From NCBI RefSeq assembly GCF_036250065.1, contig NZ_CP109199.1:372001-436000 (forward strand): a stretch of DNA of 64,000 bases, read 5' to 3'. Made by a program: the position numbers and the translations under genes. The DNA is from Micromonospora sp. NBC_01699 (GTDB taxonomy: Bacteria; Actinomycetota; Actinomycetes; Mycobacteriales; Micromonosporaceae). Positions 53,763 through 62,405 of the stretch are shown piece by piece. The notes under the pieces were generated by a model. It worked only from the letters and a program-made list of their open reading frames with translations. It had not been told where the DNA came from and ran no database searches. How positions within the stretch are numbered: position 1 is the stretch's first letter; each line of letters begins with the position of its first letter.

Positions 53763-54296
53763 ATGCGCGAAGGATCGGAACGCGAATACATCGAGTACGT
53801 GACCGCCCGGCTGCCCGCGCTGCGCCGGCTGGCGTACTCACTCTGCGGTGACGAGCACCAGGCCGACGACCTGGTCCAGGAGGCGGCCACCAAGCTCTAC
53901 GTGAGCTGGGCGAGGTCGTCGCGAGCCGACTCGCTCGACGCACTCGTACGGGTGATCCTCGTCCGCGTCTTCCTCGACAGCCAGCGCAAGGGCTGGTGGA
54001 GGGTCCGCCTCTTCGGCGACGCGCCGGACGTACGCGCAAGCACCGACCAGCCCACCGAGGACCGGACCATCCTGCACGCCGCGCTGCTCAGGGTGCCGCC
54101 CCGGCAGCGGGCCGTGCTGGTCCTGCGCTACCTGCACGACCTGCCGGTGACCGAGGTGGCCGAGGTGCTCGGCTGCTCCGCCGGCACGGTCAAGAGCCAG
54201 ACCTCGTACGGGCTGAAGGCACTGCGCCGACTGCTCGGCGACCGGGACCTCGTCGGCACGACACCGGCGACCGCCGGCACGACACGGGAAGGATGA
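53763..54296 (+). CDS. SigE-family RNA polymerase sigma factor
   Basis: The product has 177 residues with region 2 (REYIEYVTARLPALRRLAYS, GDEHQADDLVQEAATKLYVS) and region 4 (LLRVPPRQRAVLVLRYLHDL, VTEVAEVLGCSAGTVKSQTS, a helix-turn-helix). Length and motifs fit the SigE-like ECF family of actinobacteria. ATG 53763 has AGGGAGGTAG upstream. The membrane protein beginning 3 nt after its stop is the probable partner controlling it. Confidence 0.9.
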   Translation: MREGSEREYIEYVTARLPALRRLAYSLCGDEHQADDLVQEAATKLYVSWARSSRADSLDALVRVILVRVFLDSQRKGWWRVRLFGDAPDVRASTDQPTEDRTILHAALLRVPPRQRAVLVLRYLHDLPVTEVAEVLGCSAGTVKSQTSYGLKALRRLLGDRDLVGTTPATAGTTREG

Positions 54297-54299
54297 GAG

Positions 54300-55628
54300 A
54301 TGGAAAACGAGGACGAGTACGCGATCGCCCTGCTGCGCCGGCTCGACGACGAACCGACCAACCCGAGCCGGGTGGATCTCGGCCGGGCGATCGCCGAGGG
54401 GGGACGACGTCGGCGAACCCGGCGCGCGCTCGGCGGAGGGGGCGCGGTCCTGCTGGTGGCGGCGATGGTGGCGACCGTGCCGGTGGCGCTGACCGCGCTG
54501 CGCCCGGACTCGTCCGGACCGGACGAACGGGCCGTGGCCGCCACCGTACCGGCCACCACCGGGCCCGCCGCGACCGAGCCGGCGGCGACCCGGCCCACAC
54601 CGGGCATGGCACCAACGAAGTGCACGGTGAACCGGCTGCCGCTACCGGACCGGGAACCGATGAGCCTGGTCACCGGCGCCGACCCGACCGGCCGGTTCAT
54701 CGTCGGCCGGACCTATCCGGAGGAACGGCGGGACGGCTACCCGATCCTGATGTGGGACGACGGCAAGCCGTACCGGATTGTTCTGCCCGGCGCCGACCAG
54801 TCCCTGACCGACGTCAACACCTCCGGTGTGGCCGTCGGCTCGGGCTGGCTGGCAAACGGTCCGCAGGCGTACGTCTACCGCGACGGCAGGGTCAGTCCAC
54901 TGCCCGGGAAGGGCACCTCGGCGGCGGTGGCGATCAACGACGCCGGCCGGATCGCCGGAGTCCGGGGCGAGGGGGCGGTGGACCAACGGCCGATCGTCTG
55001 GCCCGACGCGTCCGCCCAGCCGGTCGACCTGGCGCTGCCCGGCCCCGACTGGGTGGGCCACGTCGCCGGCATCGACGAGGACGGCACCGTCGTCGGCGTC
55101 GTCTGGCCGAACCCGTCCACCGTCTCGGCCGACCCCGGCGGTTCGGTTACGCCGAAGGACCGGGCGCGGTCGGCCCGGAACCCGGCGGCGGGCTACCTGT
55201 GGCTGCCCGACGGAACGCGGCGGGAGCTGCCCAAGCCGGTGGTGCGGGGCGTACCGGCCGAGTCGTTCCGGCCGCTGGGCATCCGCAACGGCTGGATCAT
55301 CGGCACCGCCGTCACGTACGCCGCCGACGGCACCGAGGTCGATACGCCGGCCCGGTACCACCTGCCCACGGGCGAGTTCGTGGACCTGCCGCCGAGCACG
55401 CTCCGGCCGCGCGGCGGGAACGGGCAGGGCTGGATGGTGGGCTGGCTCCCGAACGAACGCCTCGGCCTGCTCACCGACGCCGGAACGGTCGACCTGCCGT
55501 ACGTCGAGCCGCACCGGACGGCCGTCGGGGATGCGCCGGTGGCGGTCAGCGACGACGGTCGGATCATCGCCGGGCAGAGCGAGGACGCCCAGAACGTCAT
55601 CCAGGCCGTGGTCTGGAACTGCCGCTGA
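54300..55628 (+). CDS. Membrane protein with predicted beta-propeller-like extracellular domain (sigma partner)
   Basis: The product has 442 residues. Residues 1-40 are cytoplasmic and charged, about 44-66 form one membrane helix (GGGGAVLLVAAMVATVPVAL), a Thr/Ala/Pro linker to about 105 follows, and the rest is extracytoplasmic, with repeated strand-turn units (NTSGVAVGSGWLA, NDAGRIAGVRGE, DEDGTVVGVVWPN, SDDGRIIAGQSE), resembling HAF/propeller blades. Linkage to the sigma gene suggests an anti-sigma role, but no zinc-binding anti-sigma (HxxxCxxC) motif is visible. ATG 54300 has GGAAGGATGAG upstream. Confidence 0.78.
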   Translation: MENEDEYAIALLRRLDDEPTNPSRVDLGRAIAEGGRRRRTRRALGGGGAVLLVAAMVATVPVALTALRPDSSGPDERAVAATVPATTGPAATEPAATRPTPGMAPTKCTVNRLPLPDREPMSLVTGADPTGRFIVGRTYPEERRDGYPILMWDDGKPYRIVLPGADQSLTDVNTSGVAVGSGWLANGPQAYVYRDGRVSPLPGKGTSAAVAINDAGRIAGVRGEGAVDQRPIVWPDASAQPVDLALPGPDWVGHVAGIDEDGTVVGVVWPNPSTVSADPGGSVTPKDRARSARNPAAGYLWLPDGTRRELPKPVVRGVPAESFRPLGIRNGWIIGTAVTYAADGTEVDTPARYHLPTGEFVDLPPSTLRPRGGNGQGWMVGWLPNERLGLLTDAGTVDLPYVEPHRTAVGDAPVAVSDDGRIIAGQSEDAQNVIQAVVWNCR

Positions 55629-55645
55629 CCGGGGTCGGTCACCGG

Positions 55646-57274
55646 TCAGTTCCCGTTGCCCCGGCCACCGGGGGGCAGGCTCTCGGCGAGCCTGTCCAAC
55701 ATGGGGCGCAGGAGGTCGTACGTCCCGGACGGGATCTTCCCGTCCTCGCGCAGGTCGACAAGCTTGGCGCGTACGTCGGCCACCCGCTTCGCGGCCTCTC
55801 CCGGCTCTCCCTCCATCAGCTTGCCGGCGGCGTCGTCCAGCTTGTCGTCCAGGTCCTCGGCCACGTCGGCCTCCACCGCTCCGGCCCGGACCTGGAGGTC
55901 GAGCGTCGTCTGCACGGCGATCAGCAGGGCGGTGGTGCCGAACGGGGCAGCACCGGTCGGGGCGCCGGCCGGACCGGCGGCAGCGGTCGTGGCGGCGGCA
56001 GCGGTCGTGGCGGCGGCAGCGGTCGTGGCGGCGGCAGCGGTCGTGGCGGCGGCAGCGGTCGTGGCGGCGGCAGCGGTCGTGGCGGCGGTCGTGGGAGCAC
56101 GCGCCGGGGTGGAGGCCCCGGCGGGCGCGGCGTTCCCCGGCGGGTCGACCGTACCGCCACCGCCACGGTTGTTCAGCAGCACACCGATCACGACGGCGGC
56201 GAGCAGGATCGCGCCGAGCGCCGCCACCAGCGCCCGACGGGAGTGGGGTCCCTCATCGTGCCGCGTGGCCGACCGGGTCAGACCGTTGTCGAGGGCGGGC
56301 AGCGCGCGGGTCTGGGCGGCAACCGAGGCGGCGGCGCGTACCGGGCCGGGCGTCGGTGGCTGGGGAACGGCGTCGACCACCACCGTCCTGCGAAAGTCGG
56401 ACGACTCGGGTTCGGTCGACCGGCGACCGGGCGACAGCGCACCGGACGACGGCTGATCGGACGCCAGCGCGGCCAGGCGGTTGCGTACGTCGGTGGCGGT
56501 GGTGGGTCGCTCGGCGGGATCCTTGGCCAACAGCTGACCGACCAGGCGATCGAGGCCGGCAGGAACACCGGACCGTACGGACGCGAGCGCCGGGGCGGGT
56601 TCGTGCAGGTGCTGCCACAGCACCCGGAGCGGGTTGTCCCCGGTGAACGGCGGCTCACCGGTGAGCATCGCGTACAGCAGGCAGCCCAGCGCGTACAGGT
56701 CGGTGCGCGCGTCCACCGGATCGCCGGCGGCCTGTTCCGGGGCCATGTAGTGGCTGGTGCCGAGCGTGGTGGCCGGGGCGGTCAGGGTGGCCTGGCCACC
56801 GTGCAGCAGGCGGGCGATGCCGAAGTCGCACACCTTCACCGTGCCGGCCGGGTCGAGCAGGATGTTCGCCGGTTTGATGTCACGGTGCACCACCCCGGCG
56901 GCGTGTGCCGTGCCCAGCGCGCCGCAGACCTGGCCGGCGATCTCCAGCGCCCGGTCGAGCCTGAGCGGCCCGTCGGCGAGCAGGGTCGCGAGATTGGGCC
57001 CGTCGACCAACTCCATCACCAGGTACGGTTCGTCGCGGTCACTGCCCACGTCGTGTACGGCCACGATGTTGGGGTGGGCCAGCCGGGCGGCCGTACGCGC
57101 CTCGCGGTCGAACCGTTCCAACATGGACGGGTCGGCCAGACCGGCCGGGTTGAGCAGCTTGACCGCGATCGACCTGCCCAACCGTAGATCGACCCCGCGC
57201 CAGACCACCGCCATGCCGCCCCGGCCCAGCATCGTTTGCAGTTCGTAACGGTCAGCTATCACACGCCCGGCCAC
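55646..57274 (-). CDS. Serine/threonine protein kinase with extracellular domain
   Basis: The product has 542 residues. The kinase domain (about 8-270) has GRGGMAVVWRG, IAVKLL (the Lys), HRDIKPANILLDPAG, DFGIARLL and GTSHYMAPEQAAGDP. A juxtamembrane stretch leads to one membrane helix (ALVAALGAILLAAVVIGVLL, about 370-390), a Thr/Ala linker with six ATTAAA units, and an extracellular tail of about 110 residues ending DYLRPML-like helices, with no PASTA domain. GTG 57274 follows AAGGTGGGCG; ATG 57292 is possible. The signal it senses is unknown. It is convergent with the sigma operon. Confidence 0.88.
   Translation of the reverse strand: MAGRVIADRYELQTMLGRGGMAVVWRGVDLRLGRSIAVKLLNPAGLADPSMLERFDREARTAARLAHPNIVAVHDVGSDRDEPYLVMELVDGPNLATLLADGPLRLDRALEIAGQVCGALGTAHAAGVVHRDIKPANILLDPAGTVKVCDFGIARLLHGGQATLTAPATTLGTSHYMAPEQAAGDPVDARTDLYALGCLLYAMLTGEPPFTGDNPLRVLWQHLHEPAPALASVRSGVPAGLDRLVGQLLAKDPAERPTTATDVRNRLAALASDQPSSGALSPGRRSTEPESSDFRRTVVVDAVPQPPTPGPVRAAASVAAQTRALPALDNGLTRSATRHDEGPHSRRALVAALGAILLAAVVIGVLLNNRGGGGTVDPPGNAAPAGASTPARAPTTAATTAAAATTAAAATTAAAATTAAAATTAAAATTAAAGPAGAPTGAAPFGTTALLIAVQTTLDLQVRAGAVEADVAEDLDDKLDDAAGKLMEGEPGEAAKRVADVRAKLVDLREDGKIPSGTYDLLRPMLDRLAESLPPGGRGNGN
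55981..56088 (-). repeat. Six perfect 18-bp tandem repeats in the kinase linker
   Basis: CAGCGGTCGTGGCGGCGG occurs six times in a row without a mismatch, encoding ATTAAA repeats on the minus strand between the membrane helix and the extracellular domain. Perfect identity suggests recent copy-number change by slippage. Confidence 0.92.
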
Positions 57275-57385
57275 GCGCCCACCTTGACACATCGCCCCCG
57301 TGGTCCGCTTCCGGGGCGCGGCGCCGGGCCGCTCCGCCGACCGCGCGGGCTCGTGCCCGTCCGGGTCGCGGTGGCGTGTCGGAGA

Positions 57386-57406
57386 CTTGATTTTTGCAAT
57401 ATCAAG
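57386..57406. promoter_or_regulatory. Operator-like inverted repeat over the -35 region
   Basis: CTTGAT (57386-57391) and ATCAAG (57401-57406) are perfect complements with a 9-nt spacer in a locally AT-rich stretch. It overlaps the -35 element of the promoter at 57395, a natural site for the XRE protein encoded by the same operon. Confidence 0.6.
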
Positions 57407-57424
57407 TGGTGTGTCGGCTAGGTT
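57395..57424 (+). promoter_or_regulatory. Leaderless promoter of the XRE-ImmA operon
   Basis: TTGCAA (57395-57400) and TAGGTT (57419-57424) are 18 nt apart, and the -10 ends 6 nt before the ATG at 57431, which has no ribosome site. Confidence 0.6.
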
Positions 57425-57430
57425 TTCGGG

Positions 57431-58108
57431 ATGGGCTTGCTGGGTGACGCGGTGGCGGTGCTGGACGAACGCGGGGTGCTGGATCGGCTGGGTCGGTTGA
57501 TCCAGCAGGTGTACCGGCGGGCGGCGGATCGGCACGAGCCGGAGCTCGGTGACGATGCGATGAGTTTCGGGACCACGGTGTGGCGCAACCTGGTGCATCT
57601 CGGTCAGGCCGAGTTCAACGGCGTCGACGGCGTGCGGGCGCGGTTGGACGACAACTCGTTGGAGATCCTCTGCGCGGGCTATGTCGTGCGGTTGTACTCG
57701 TTGCAGGGCGGGATCGAGTCGATCCGCTGGGAGGGCAGCGAGGCACGGCTGGGTGGGGCGGTGGAGAACAGCCGTGACCGGCAGTTGGCGTTCGACGACG
57801 AGGGACAGTTCCCGGAGGTGTTCGCGGGGGTGGTGCCGCCGAAGCGGCACGTGCGGATCGCGCACACCGGGGACATCGCGACCGGTGAGGCGGTGGCGTA
57901 CATCGGTTTGCCGAGGGACAACCGCGACGGCGGCTCGCCGTGGTTCGAGGTGACGCTGTGGTTCGGTCCGGCGGCCCTGGTCGGTACGCCGTTGCCGGTC
58001 GCCGACGGCACCGTCGTGGTGCCGCAGTCGCGCCATGACGAACTGCCGATTCCCGAGCTTGACCTGCTTGCCCTGCGACCCGGCCGGGTGTCCGGCCGGT
58101 CGGCGTGA
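57431..58108 (+). CDS. Uncharacterised protein encoded upstream of an XRE-ImmA gene
   Basis: The product has 225 residues and I do not recognise the family. It is soluble, with a helical N-terminal 60 residues (GDAVAVLDERGVLDRLGRLI), then a mixed strand-rich part (NSLEILCAGYVVRLYSLQGG, FAGVVPPKRHVRIAHTGDIA, FEVTLWFGPAALVGTPLPVA). No signal peptide or catalytic motif is visible. Its stop overlaps the next start (GTGA), and promoter spacing suggests a leaderless transcript. Likely a functional partner of the downstream regulator-protease. Confidence 0.75.
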   Translation: MGLLGDAVAVLDERGVLDRLGRLIQQVYRRAADRHEPELGDDAMSFGTTVWRNLVHLGQAEFNGVDGVRARLDDNSLEILCAGYVVRLYSLQGGIESIRWEGSEARLGGAVENSRDRQLAFDDEGQFPEVFAGVVPPKRHVRIAHTGDIATGEAVAYIGLPRDNRDGGSPWFEVTLWFGPAALVGTPLPVADGTVVVPQSRHDELPIPELDLLALRPGRVSGRSA

Positions 58109-59229
58109 CGAGGGCGCTACGACCGCCGGTTCCGGCTGCCGTCGCCGCCGCGGGCTTCGAGCCGCACGCACTCGGGCTCGCCCGTCGGTGGCGACGAATG
58201 CGCAAGAACGAACTCGCCCGGCTGGTCGGGGTGACCGCGGCCGCGGTCAGCCAGTACGAGCTGGCCCAGGCGCGTCCGTCGGCGTCGGTGCTGGCCAGGT
58301 TGGCGTTGGCGCTGTCGATGCCGGTCGAGTTCTTCGCCGCCGGGTTCCCGGTTCCGGTCACCCCCGGGCACGCGCACTTCCGTAGTCTCCGTACGGCCAC
58401 CCAGGCCGAGCGGGACCAGGCGGCGGCGTTCGGTGAGGTCGCCTGGCGGGTGGTCGAGGTGGTCGAGCGGTATCTGCGGCTGCCCGAACTGCGGTTGCCG
58501 CACCTGGACCTGGCCGAGCCGGCCGGCCCGGAGGACGTACGGGCGGCCGCAGCGGCGGCGCGTGAGGCGTTCGGCCTCGGGGCGGCACCGGTGGCGCACA
58601 TGGTGCGGCTGCTGGAGTCGTACGGGGTGATCGTGCTGGCCCTGCCCGACGTCTCCGAACGGGTTGACGCCTTCTCCCACTGGTACGGACAGCGTCCGTT
58701 CGTCTTCCTCAACCCGGCCAAGGACGACAAGGCCCGCTCCCGGATGGACGCCGCGCACGAACTCGGCCACCTGCTGATGCACCACGACGCCGAACCGGGC
58801 AGCCAGCTTCTGGAGCGGGAGGCCATGGCGTTCGCGTCCGAGTTCCTCGCACCCAGCGCGGTGCTGCGCGACGAGCTGCCGGCCCGACTCGACTTCGACC
58901 GGCTGCACGAGCTGAAGCGCCGCTGGGGGATCAGCCTGAAGGCGCTGATCTACCGGGGACACGAAGTCGGGGTCTACCGCGACCACACCTACCGGCGCGG
59001 CATGAGCCTGCTCGCCCAGTGGGGCTACCCGGAACCCGGTGACCTGGGCCCCCGTGAGCAGCCGTCGCTGCTCGGCAAGGCCGTCGAACTCCTCGACCGG
59101 CAACGGGTCTCCAGCGGCAGCCTCGCCACCCAGACGGGGCTACCCCCGGCACTCGCCCACGCGGTCATCGACGCCGGCACCGAAAGCGTCCCCACCCTGC
59201 GGCTGGAGTCCGACGTCCCGAATCCGTGA
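58105..59229 (+). CDS. XRE-family regulator fused to ImmA/IrrE metallopeptidase
   Basis: The product has 374 residues. Residues about 20-80 form a Cro/CI-type helix-turn-helix (RKNELARLVGVTAAAVSQYE), and about 155-290 the COG2856 peptidase-like domain with H218-E219-x-x-H222 (AAHELGHLLMHHD) and a following ERE pair (about 237-239) as likely third metal ligand. The C-terminal 80 residues are unassigned. Such proteins bind their own operators and cleave a protein partner or repressor when triggered. Candidate substrates here are its partner at 57431 or itself. GTG 58105 overlaps the previous stop. Confidence 0.88.
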   Translation: MTRALRPPVPAAVAAAGFEPHALGLARRWRRMRKNELARLVGVTAAAVSQYELAQARPSASVLARLALALSMPVEFFAAGFPVPVTPGHAHFRSLRTATQAERDQAAAFGEVAWRVVEVVERYLRLPELRLPHLDLAEPAGPEDVRAAAAAAREAFGLGAAPVAHMVRLLESYGVIVLALPDVSERVDAFSHWYGQRPFVFLNPAKDDKARSRMDAAHELGHLLMHHDAEPGSQLLEREAMAFASEFLAPSAVLRDELPARLDFDRLHELKRRWGISLKALIYRGHEVGVYRDHTYRRGMSLLAQWGYPEPGDLGPREQPSLLGKAVELLDRQRVSSGSLATQTGLPPALAHAVIDAGTESVPTLRLESDVPNP

Positions 59230-59615
59230 CCCACGGCCCGCGACCGACGCCGGCGGGTTTTCGCAACTCGCGTTGACGCCCGTACGGACGTTGGCGGCTG
59301 AGATTACCGCTGGTCGGGGCGCCGAACCCTCTTCCGCTGTGCGGAGTGGACGAGCCTCGATCGACCGGCCGGATTTTGGCCTGCGGCAGGAGTCTCGGCG
59401 CTGTTGACGCACGTCAATTCGGCAATTCAGGAGATGCGGCCCCGGGTGGAGTCGAGAACGATGTCCCTGTTGACCTTCGTCGGGCTCCGGGGTGCCCGGC
59501 GATGATTCGTTTCGGGGAGGGAGACGTAAGACGTACCCCTGCTGTTGTCGCCGCGTCGGTTTCCGAGGATGCGCCCGCGACCGCCTATGGCCGCCCTGAG
59601 GAAAGGTTACCTGAC
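59230..59615. other. 386-bp intergenic leader of the acyltransferase gene
   Basis: No supported gene. It contains the palindrome at 59404-59417 and several TTGAC-like motifs, so it probably holds the promoter and regulatory sites of the acyltransferase. Confidence 0.5.
59404..59417. promoter_or_regulatory. TTGACG palindrome upstream of the acyltransferase
   Basis: TTGACG (59404-59409) and CGTCAA (59412-59417) are exact complements with a 2-nt spacer, an operator-like site about 200 nt before the acyltransferase start. Confidence 0.35.
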
Positions 59616-60845
59616 ATGACCCCGTCCAGTACGGAGTCCCACAGCCGGGCGTCAGCCACGGCGAGCAAGCTTCCGTCGTTGACGGGGCTTCGTTTCGTCG
59701 CGGCGTTGCTCGTCTTTCTCTACCATACGTCACAGTTCGTTACGCCGGTCCCGCCGAACCTCCCGGCAACCCCGTTCGCCGATCCGGATTGGCAGGCGGG
59801 ATACGCGAAAGTGCTGGCCGGCGGCGGTTTCGTCGGGGTGTCGTTCTTTTTCATACTGAGCGGCTTCGTGCTCACCTGGTCGACCCGGCCCGGCGACAGT
59901 GGTTGGTCCTTCCTTCGTCGCCGACTCCTCAAGATCTACCCGACGCACATCGTGACCTGGGCCATCGCCATGATCCTGTTCGCGGCGGCGTTCACTCCCG
60001 TGTCGACGTGGCTGCCCAACCTGCTGCTGCTGCACCCGTTCTTCCCGGATGCGCTGATGTCGATCAGCGTCAATCCACCGAGCTGGTCGCTCGGCTGCGA
60101 ACTGCTCTTCTACCTCCTGTTCCCGCTGCTGATCCACCCGATCCGGCGGATCGCCGACAGCCGGCTGTGGGCTTGGGCGGGAGCGACGGTGCTGGGCGGG
60201 TTCGCGGTCGTACTCACCACGCTGTACGTCATCCCGGACACCCCGAAGGGCCCCTTCATCCCCGAACTCTCCATGCAGCAGTTCTGGTTCGGCTACTTCT
60301 TCCCGCCGGCCCGAGTGTTCGAATTCGTACTGGGCATGCTGTTGGCCCGGATCGTCATAGCCGGGCTGTGGCCGCGTATCGGCGTCCTGTCGGCGACCGG
60401 GATGGCGACCGGCGGGTACTCGCTGTCGTTGTCCCTGCCGACCGCGTACGCCTTCAGCTTTGCCACCATGGTGCCGCTCGGCATCCTGATCTGTGCCGCC
60501 GCGGTGGCCGACCGGGAGGGCAGGCGAACCCTGTTAGCGAGCCGGCCGATGCAGTGGCTCGGTGACGTGTCGTTCGGCTTCTACATGGCCCAGGGCATCG
60601 TGCTCTACCACGGACGCGCGCTGTTCGGGGACAACCAGCAGTACGGCACCGGGGTCGCGATAGCCGTCATCCTCGCGTTCCTCGTGGCCAACGTGATCGC
60701 CGGCTGGTTGCTGTTCGTCACCGTCGAACGGCCGGTGATGCGGCGCTGGGGTCGGCGCAAGAGCCCGCCGCCGGCAGCCGTCCCGCCGCCGGCACCGACG
60801 CCGGCGACCGGATCCGAGGTCGGTAGTCCGGCCCTGCGCGACTAG
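59616..60845 (+). CDS. Acyltransferase family 3 membrane protein (OafA-like)
   Basis: The product has 409 residues and about ten to eleven membrane helices. It opens LTGLRFVAALLVFLYHTSQF, with the catalytic His region, then GGGFVGVSFFFILSGFVLTW, the FLRRRLLKIYPTHIVTWAIA motif and WSLGCELLFYLLFPLL. The Pro-rich C-terminal tail is cytoplasmic. Family members O-acylate cell-surface sugars or macrolide sugars (MdmB type). The adjoining glycosyltransferase and P450 make natural-product tailoring plausible, but that is inference from context. ATG 59616 has GAGGAAAGG upstream. Confidence 0.85.
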   Translation: MTPSSTESHSRASATASKLPSLTGLRFVAALLVFLYHTSQFVTPVPPNLPATPFADPDWQAGYAKVLAGGGFVGVSFFFILSGFVLTWSTRPGDSGWSFLRRRLLKIYPTHIVTWAIAMILFAAAFTPVSTWLPNLLLLHPFFPDALMSISVNPPSWSLGCELLFYLLFPLLIHPIRRIADSRLWAWAGATVLGGFAVVLTTLYVIPDTPKGPFIPELSMQQFWFGYFFPPARVFEFVLGMLLARIVIAGLWPRIGVLSATGMATGGYSLSLSLPTAYAFSFATMVPLGILICAAAVADREGRRTLLASRPMQWLGDVSFGFYMAQGIVLYHGRALFGDNQQYGTGVAIAVILAFLVANVIAGWLLFVTVERPVMRRWGRRKSPPPAAVPPPAPTPATGSEVGSPALRD

Positions 60846-60902
60846 CGGGTGCCCGCGCGCCGGGCCAGCCCGACAGCGCGCGAGTCCCCGGGCAGGACAG
60901 CC

Positions 60903-60963
60903 ACCGCCCCCGGTTCGACGACCCGGTCCGAACAGGATCGGATCGATCCGAACCGGGGGCGGT
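60903..60963. terminator. Hairpin downstream of the acyltransferase
   Basis: ACCGCCCCCGGTTCG (60903-60917) pairs perfectly over 15 bp with 60949-60963 across a 31-nt loop, about 57 nt after the acyltransferase stop. Confidence 0.7.
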
Positions 60964-61011
60964 CCCGTGTCCCCGTCACACCGGGTCGGGACGACGAAGG
61001 TGTGACAACAC

Positions 61012-61053
61012 GTTGATGGTCCCGGACCTGAAACTCGGTCCGGGACCATCAAC
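61012..61053. terminator. Strong hairpin between convergent acyltransferase and GT genes
   Basis: GTTGATGGTCCCGGAC (61012-61027) pairs perfectly over 16 bp with 61038-61053 around a 10-nt loop, 40 nt past the stop of the minus-strand glycosyltransferase. Confidence 0.88.
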
Positions 61054-61093
61054 AACAGTCACGCCGTCGTGCGGCGGAACTTCGGGTACGACC

Positions 61094-62377
61094 TCAGCCG
61101 AGCCCACGGTGTCGCGCGGTCAGCCGCTCAAGCTGCGGCACGAGCTCGTTCGCCGTCGGTGTGCCCAGCCGCTCGTCCCGGATCTTGACCGCGTTCTCCT
61201 TGTACGACGGGTTGTTGAGCACCCGTACCAGTTCTTCGCGGAGCATGTCCACCGTCAGGAAGTCGGAGTCGGCCACGTAGACGCCGGCACCGCGCCGTTC
61301 CAACCCGTTGCCCTCGGCAACCGGCCCCCACCACTTCTCGGTCCAGTACGCGCTGGGCACGATCAGCTGTGGCACCGCGTTCTCCATCGCCGCGGCGAAG
61401 GTCTGCGTGCCACCGTGGTGCACGATCGCCGCACAGCTCGGCAGCAGCGCGTTCAACGGCACGAACTCGACCGCCCGTACGTTGTCCGGGATCTTCGGGT
61501 CGTCGGCGAGCTGCCTGCGGTTGAGGGTGGCGATCACCTCGATGTCGAGGTCGGCCACGGCGTCGAACAGGTCGACGACGGATGCCTCGATCCCGTGCGA
61601 CTCCCGGTGCGACACGCCCAGGGTCAGGCAGACCCGCGGCCGGGTCGGCGGCTCGTTCATCCAGTCCGGGATGCGGGACGGACCGTTGTAGGGCACGTGC
61701 CGGATCGGCACGTAGTGGACGTCCGCCGGCGGGTGGTAGACCCAGGGCGGCATCGGATCGATGGTCCACTGCCCGAGCGCGATCTCCTCGTCGAACTCGT
61801 GGCCGTAGCGCTGGAGCTTCGGACCCAGCCAGTCGGCGAGCGGGTCGTTCAACGATTCCGGTGCGGCCTCGTCGCGTACCTTCCGGAAGGCCGCCCGGAT
61901 CTGGCCCAGCCCGTCGGCGCCGAACAGCAGGCGCGCGTGCGCCGCGCCGCTGATCCGGGCGGCCACCCCGCCGGCCAACGCCAGCGAGTTCCAGATGATC
62001 AGATCGGGCTTCCAGCTCTGGGCGTACTCGATGAAGTCGTCGAACAGCGGATCCGGGCAGACCAGCGGAAAGAAGCCCGAGGAGATCGACGCCAGGTGGC
62101 CGTGCGGGTCCTCCGGAAAGGTGCCCTGGACGGGCTTCTCCCACCGCTGCGGGCGCGACTCGCCCGGCTTCGCCGGCTCCGCCGGTCCGAGCTTCTCGCT
62201 GATCCGCAGCACCTGACCGACCGGCACCGGAGTGAACCCGGTCTGCGCCACGTCGTCGGCCAGGTCCGGCTGGCTGGCGACGCGTACCTGGTGCCCCGCG
62301 ATCTGGAGGGCCCAGGCCAGCGGGGTCATCGCGTACAGGTGCGACTTGTTGATTCCGGCTAGGAAGAGTACGCGCAT
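61094..62377 (-). CDS. Activator-dependent (EryCIII/DesVII-type) glycosyltransferase
   Basis: The product has 427 residues of the GT1 (GT-B) fold. MRVLFLAGINKSHLYAMTPL, GHQVRVASQPDLADDVAQTG and PDLIIWNSLALAGGVAARIS belong to the N-terminal domain; SCAAIVHHGGTQTFAAAMEN (the conserved HHGG donor-binding loop) and PQLIVPSAYWTEKWWGPVAE to the C-terminal one. The pattern fits TDP-deoxysugar transferases of macrolide pathways, which need a P450-like activator protein. No such activator is in the window, and the P450 upstream is a normal catalytic one. ATG 62377 has GGGGAGG upstream; the gene lies 28 nt after the P450 and is co-transcribed with it. Confidence 0.87.
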   Translation of the reverse strand: MRVLFLAGINKSHLYAMTPLAWALQIAGHQVRVASQPDLADDVAQTGFTPVPVGQVLRISEKLGPAEPAKPGESRPQRWEKPVQGTFPEDPHGHLASISSGFFPLVCPDPLFDDFIEYAQSWKPDLIIWNSLALAGGVAARISGAAHARLLFGADGLGQIRAAFRKVRDEAAPESLNDPLADWLGPKLQRYGHEFDEEIALGQWTIDPMPPWVYHPPADVHYVPIRHVPYNGPSRIPDWMNEPPTRPRVCLTLGVSHRESHGIEASVVDLFDAVADLDIEVIATLNRRQLADDPKIPDNVRAVEFVPLNALLPSCAAIVHHGGTQTFAAAMENAVPQLIVPSAYWTEKWWGPVAEGNGLERRGAGVYVADSDFLTVDMLREELVRVLNNPSYKENAVKIRDERLGTPTANELVPQLERLTARHRGLG

Positions 62378-62405
62378 GGGTGTCCTCCCCGCGTGCAGCG
62401 ATCGG

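Noticed and set aside
55981-56088. CRISPR-like array
   Set aside because: The 18-bp units are contiguous without spacers and encode ATTAAA repeats in the kinase; no cas genes are present.
53996-57187. A 1063-codon open frame on the plus strand
   Set aside because: It crosses the sigma factor, its partner and the antisense of the kinase in a frame with Arg/Gly/Ala-rich, repetitive content; the real genes have clear domains and ribosome sites.
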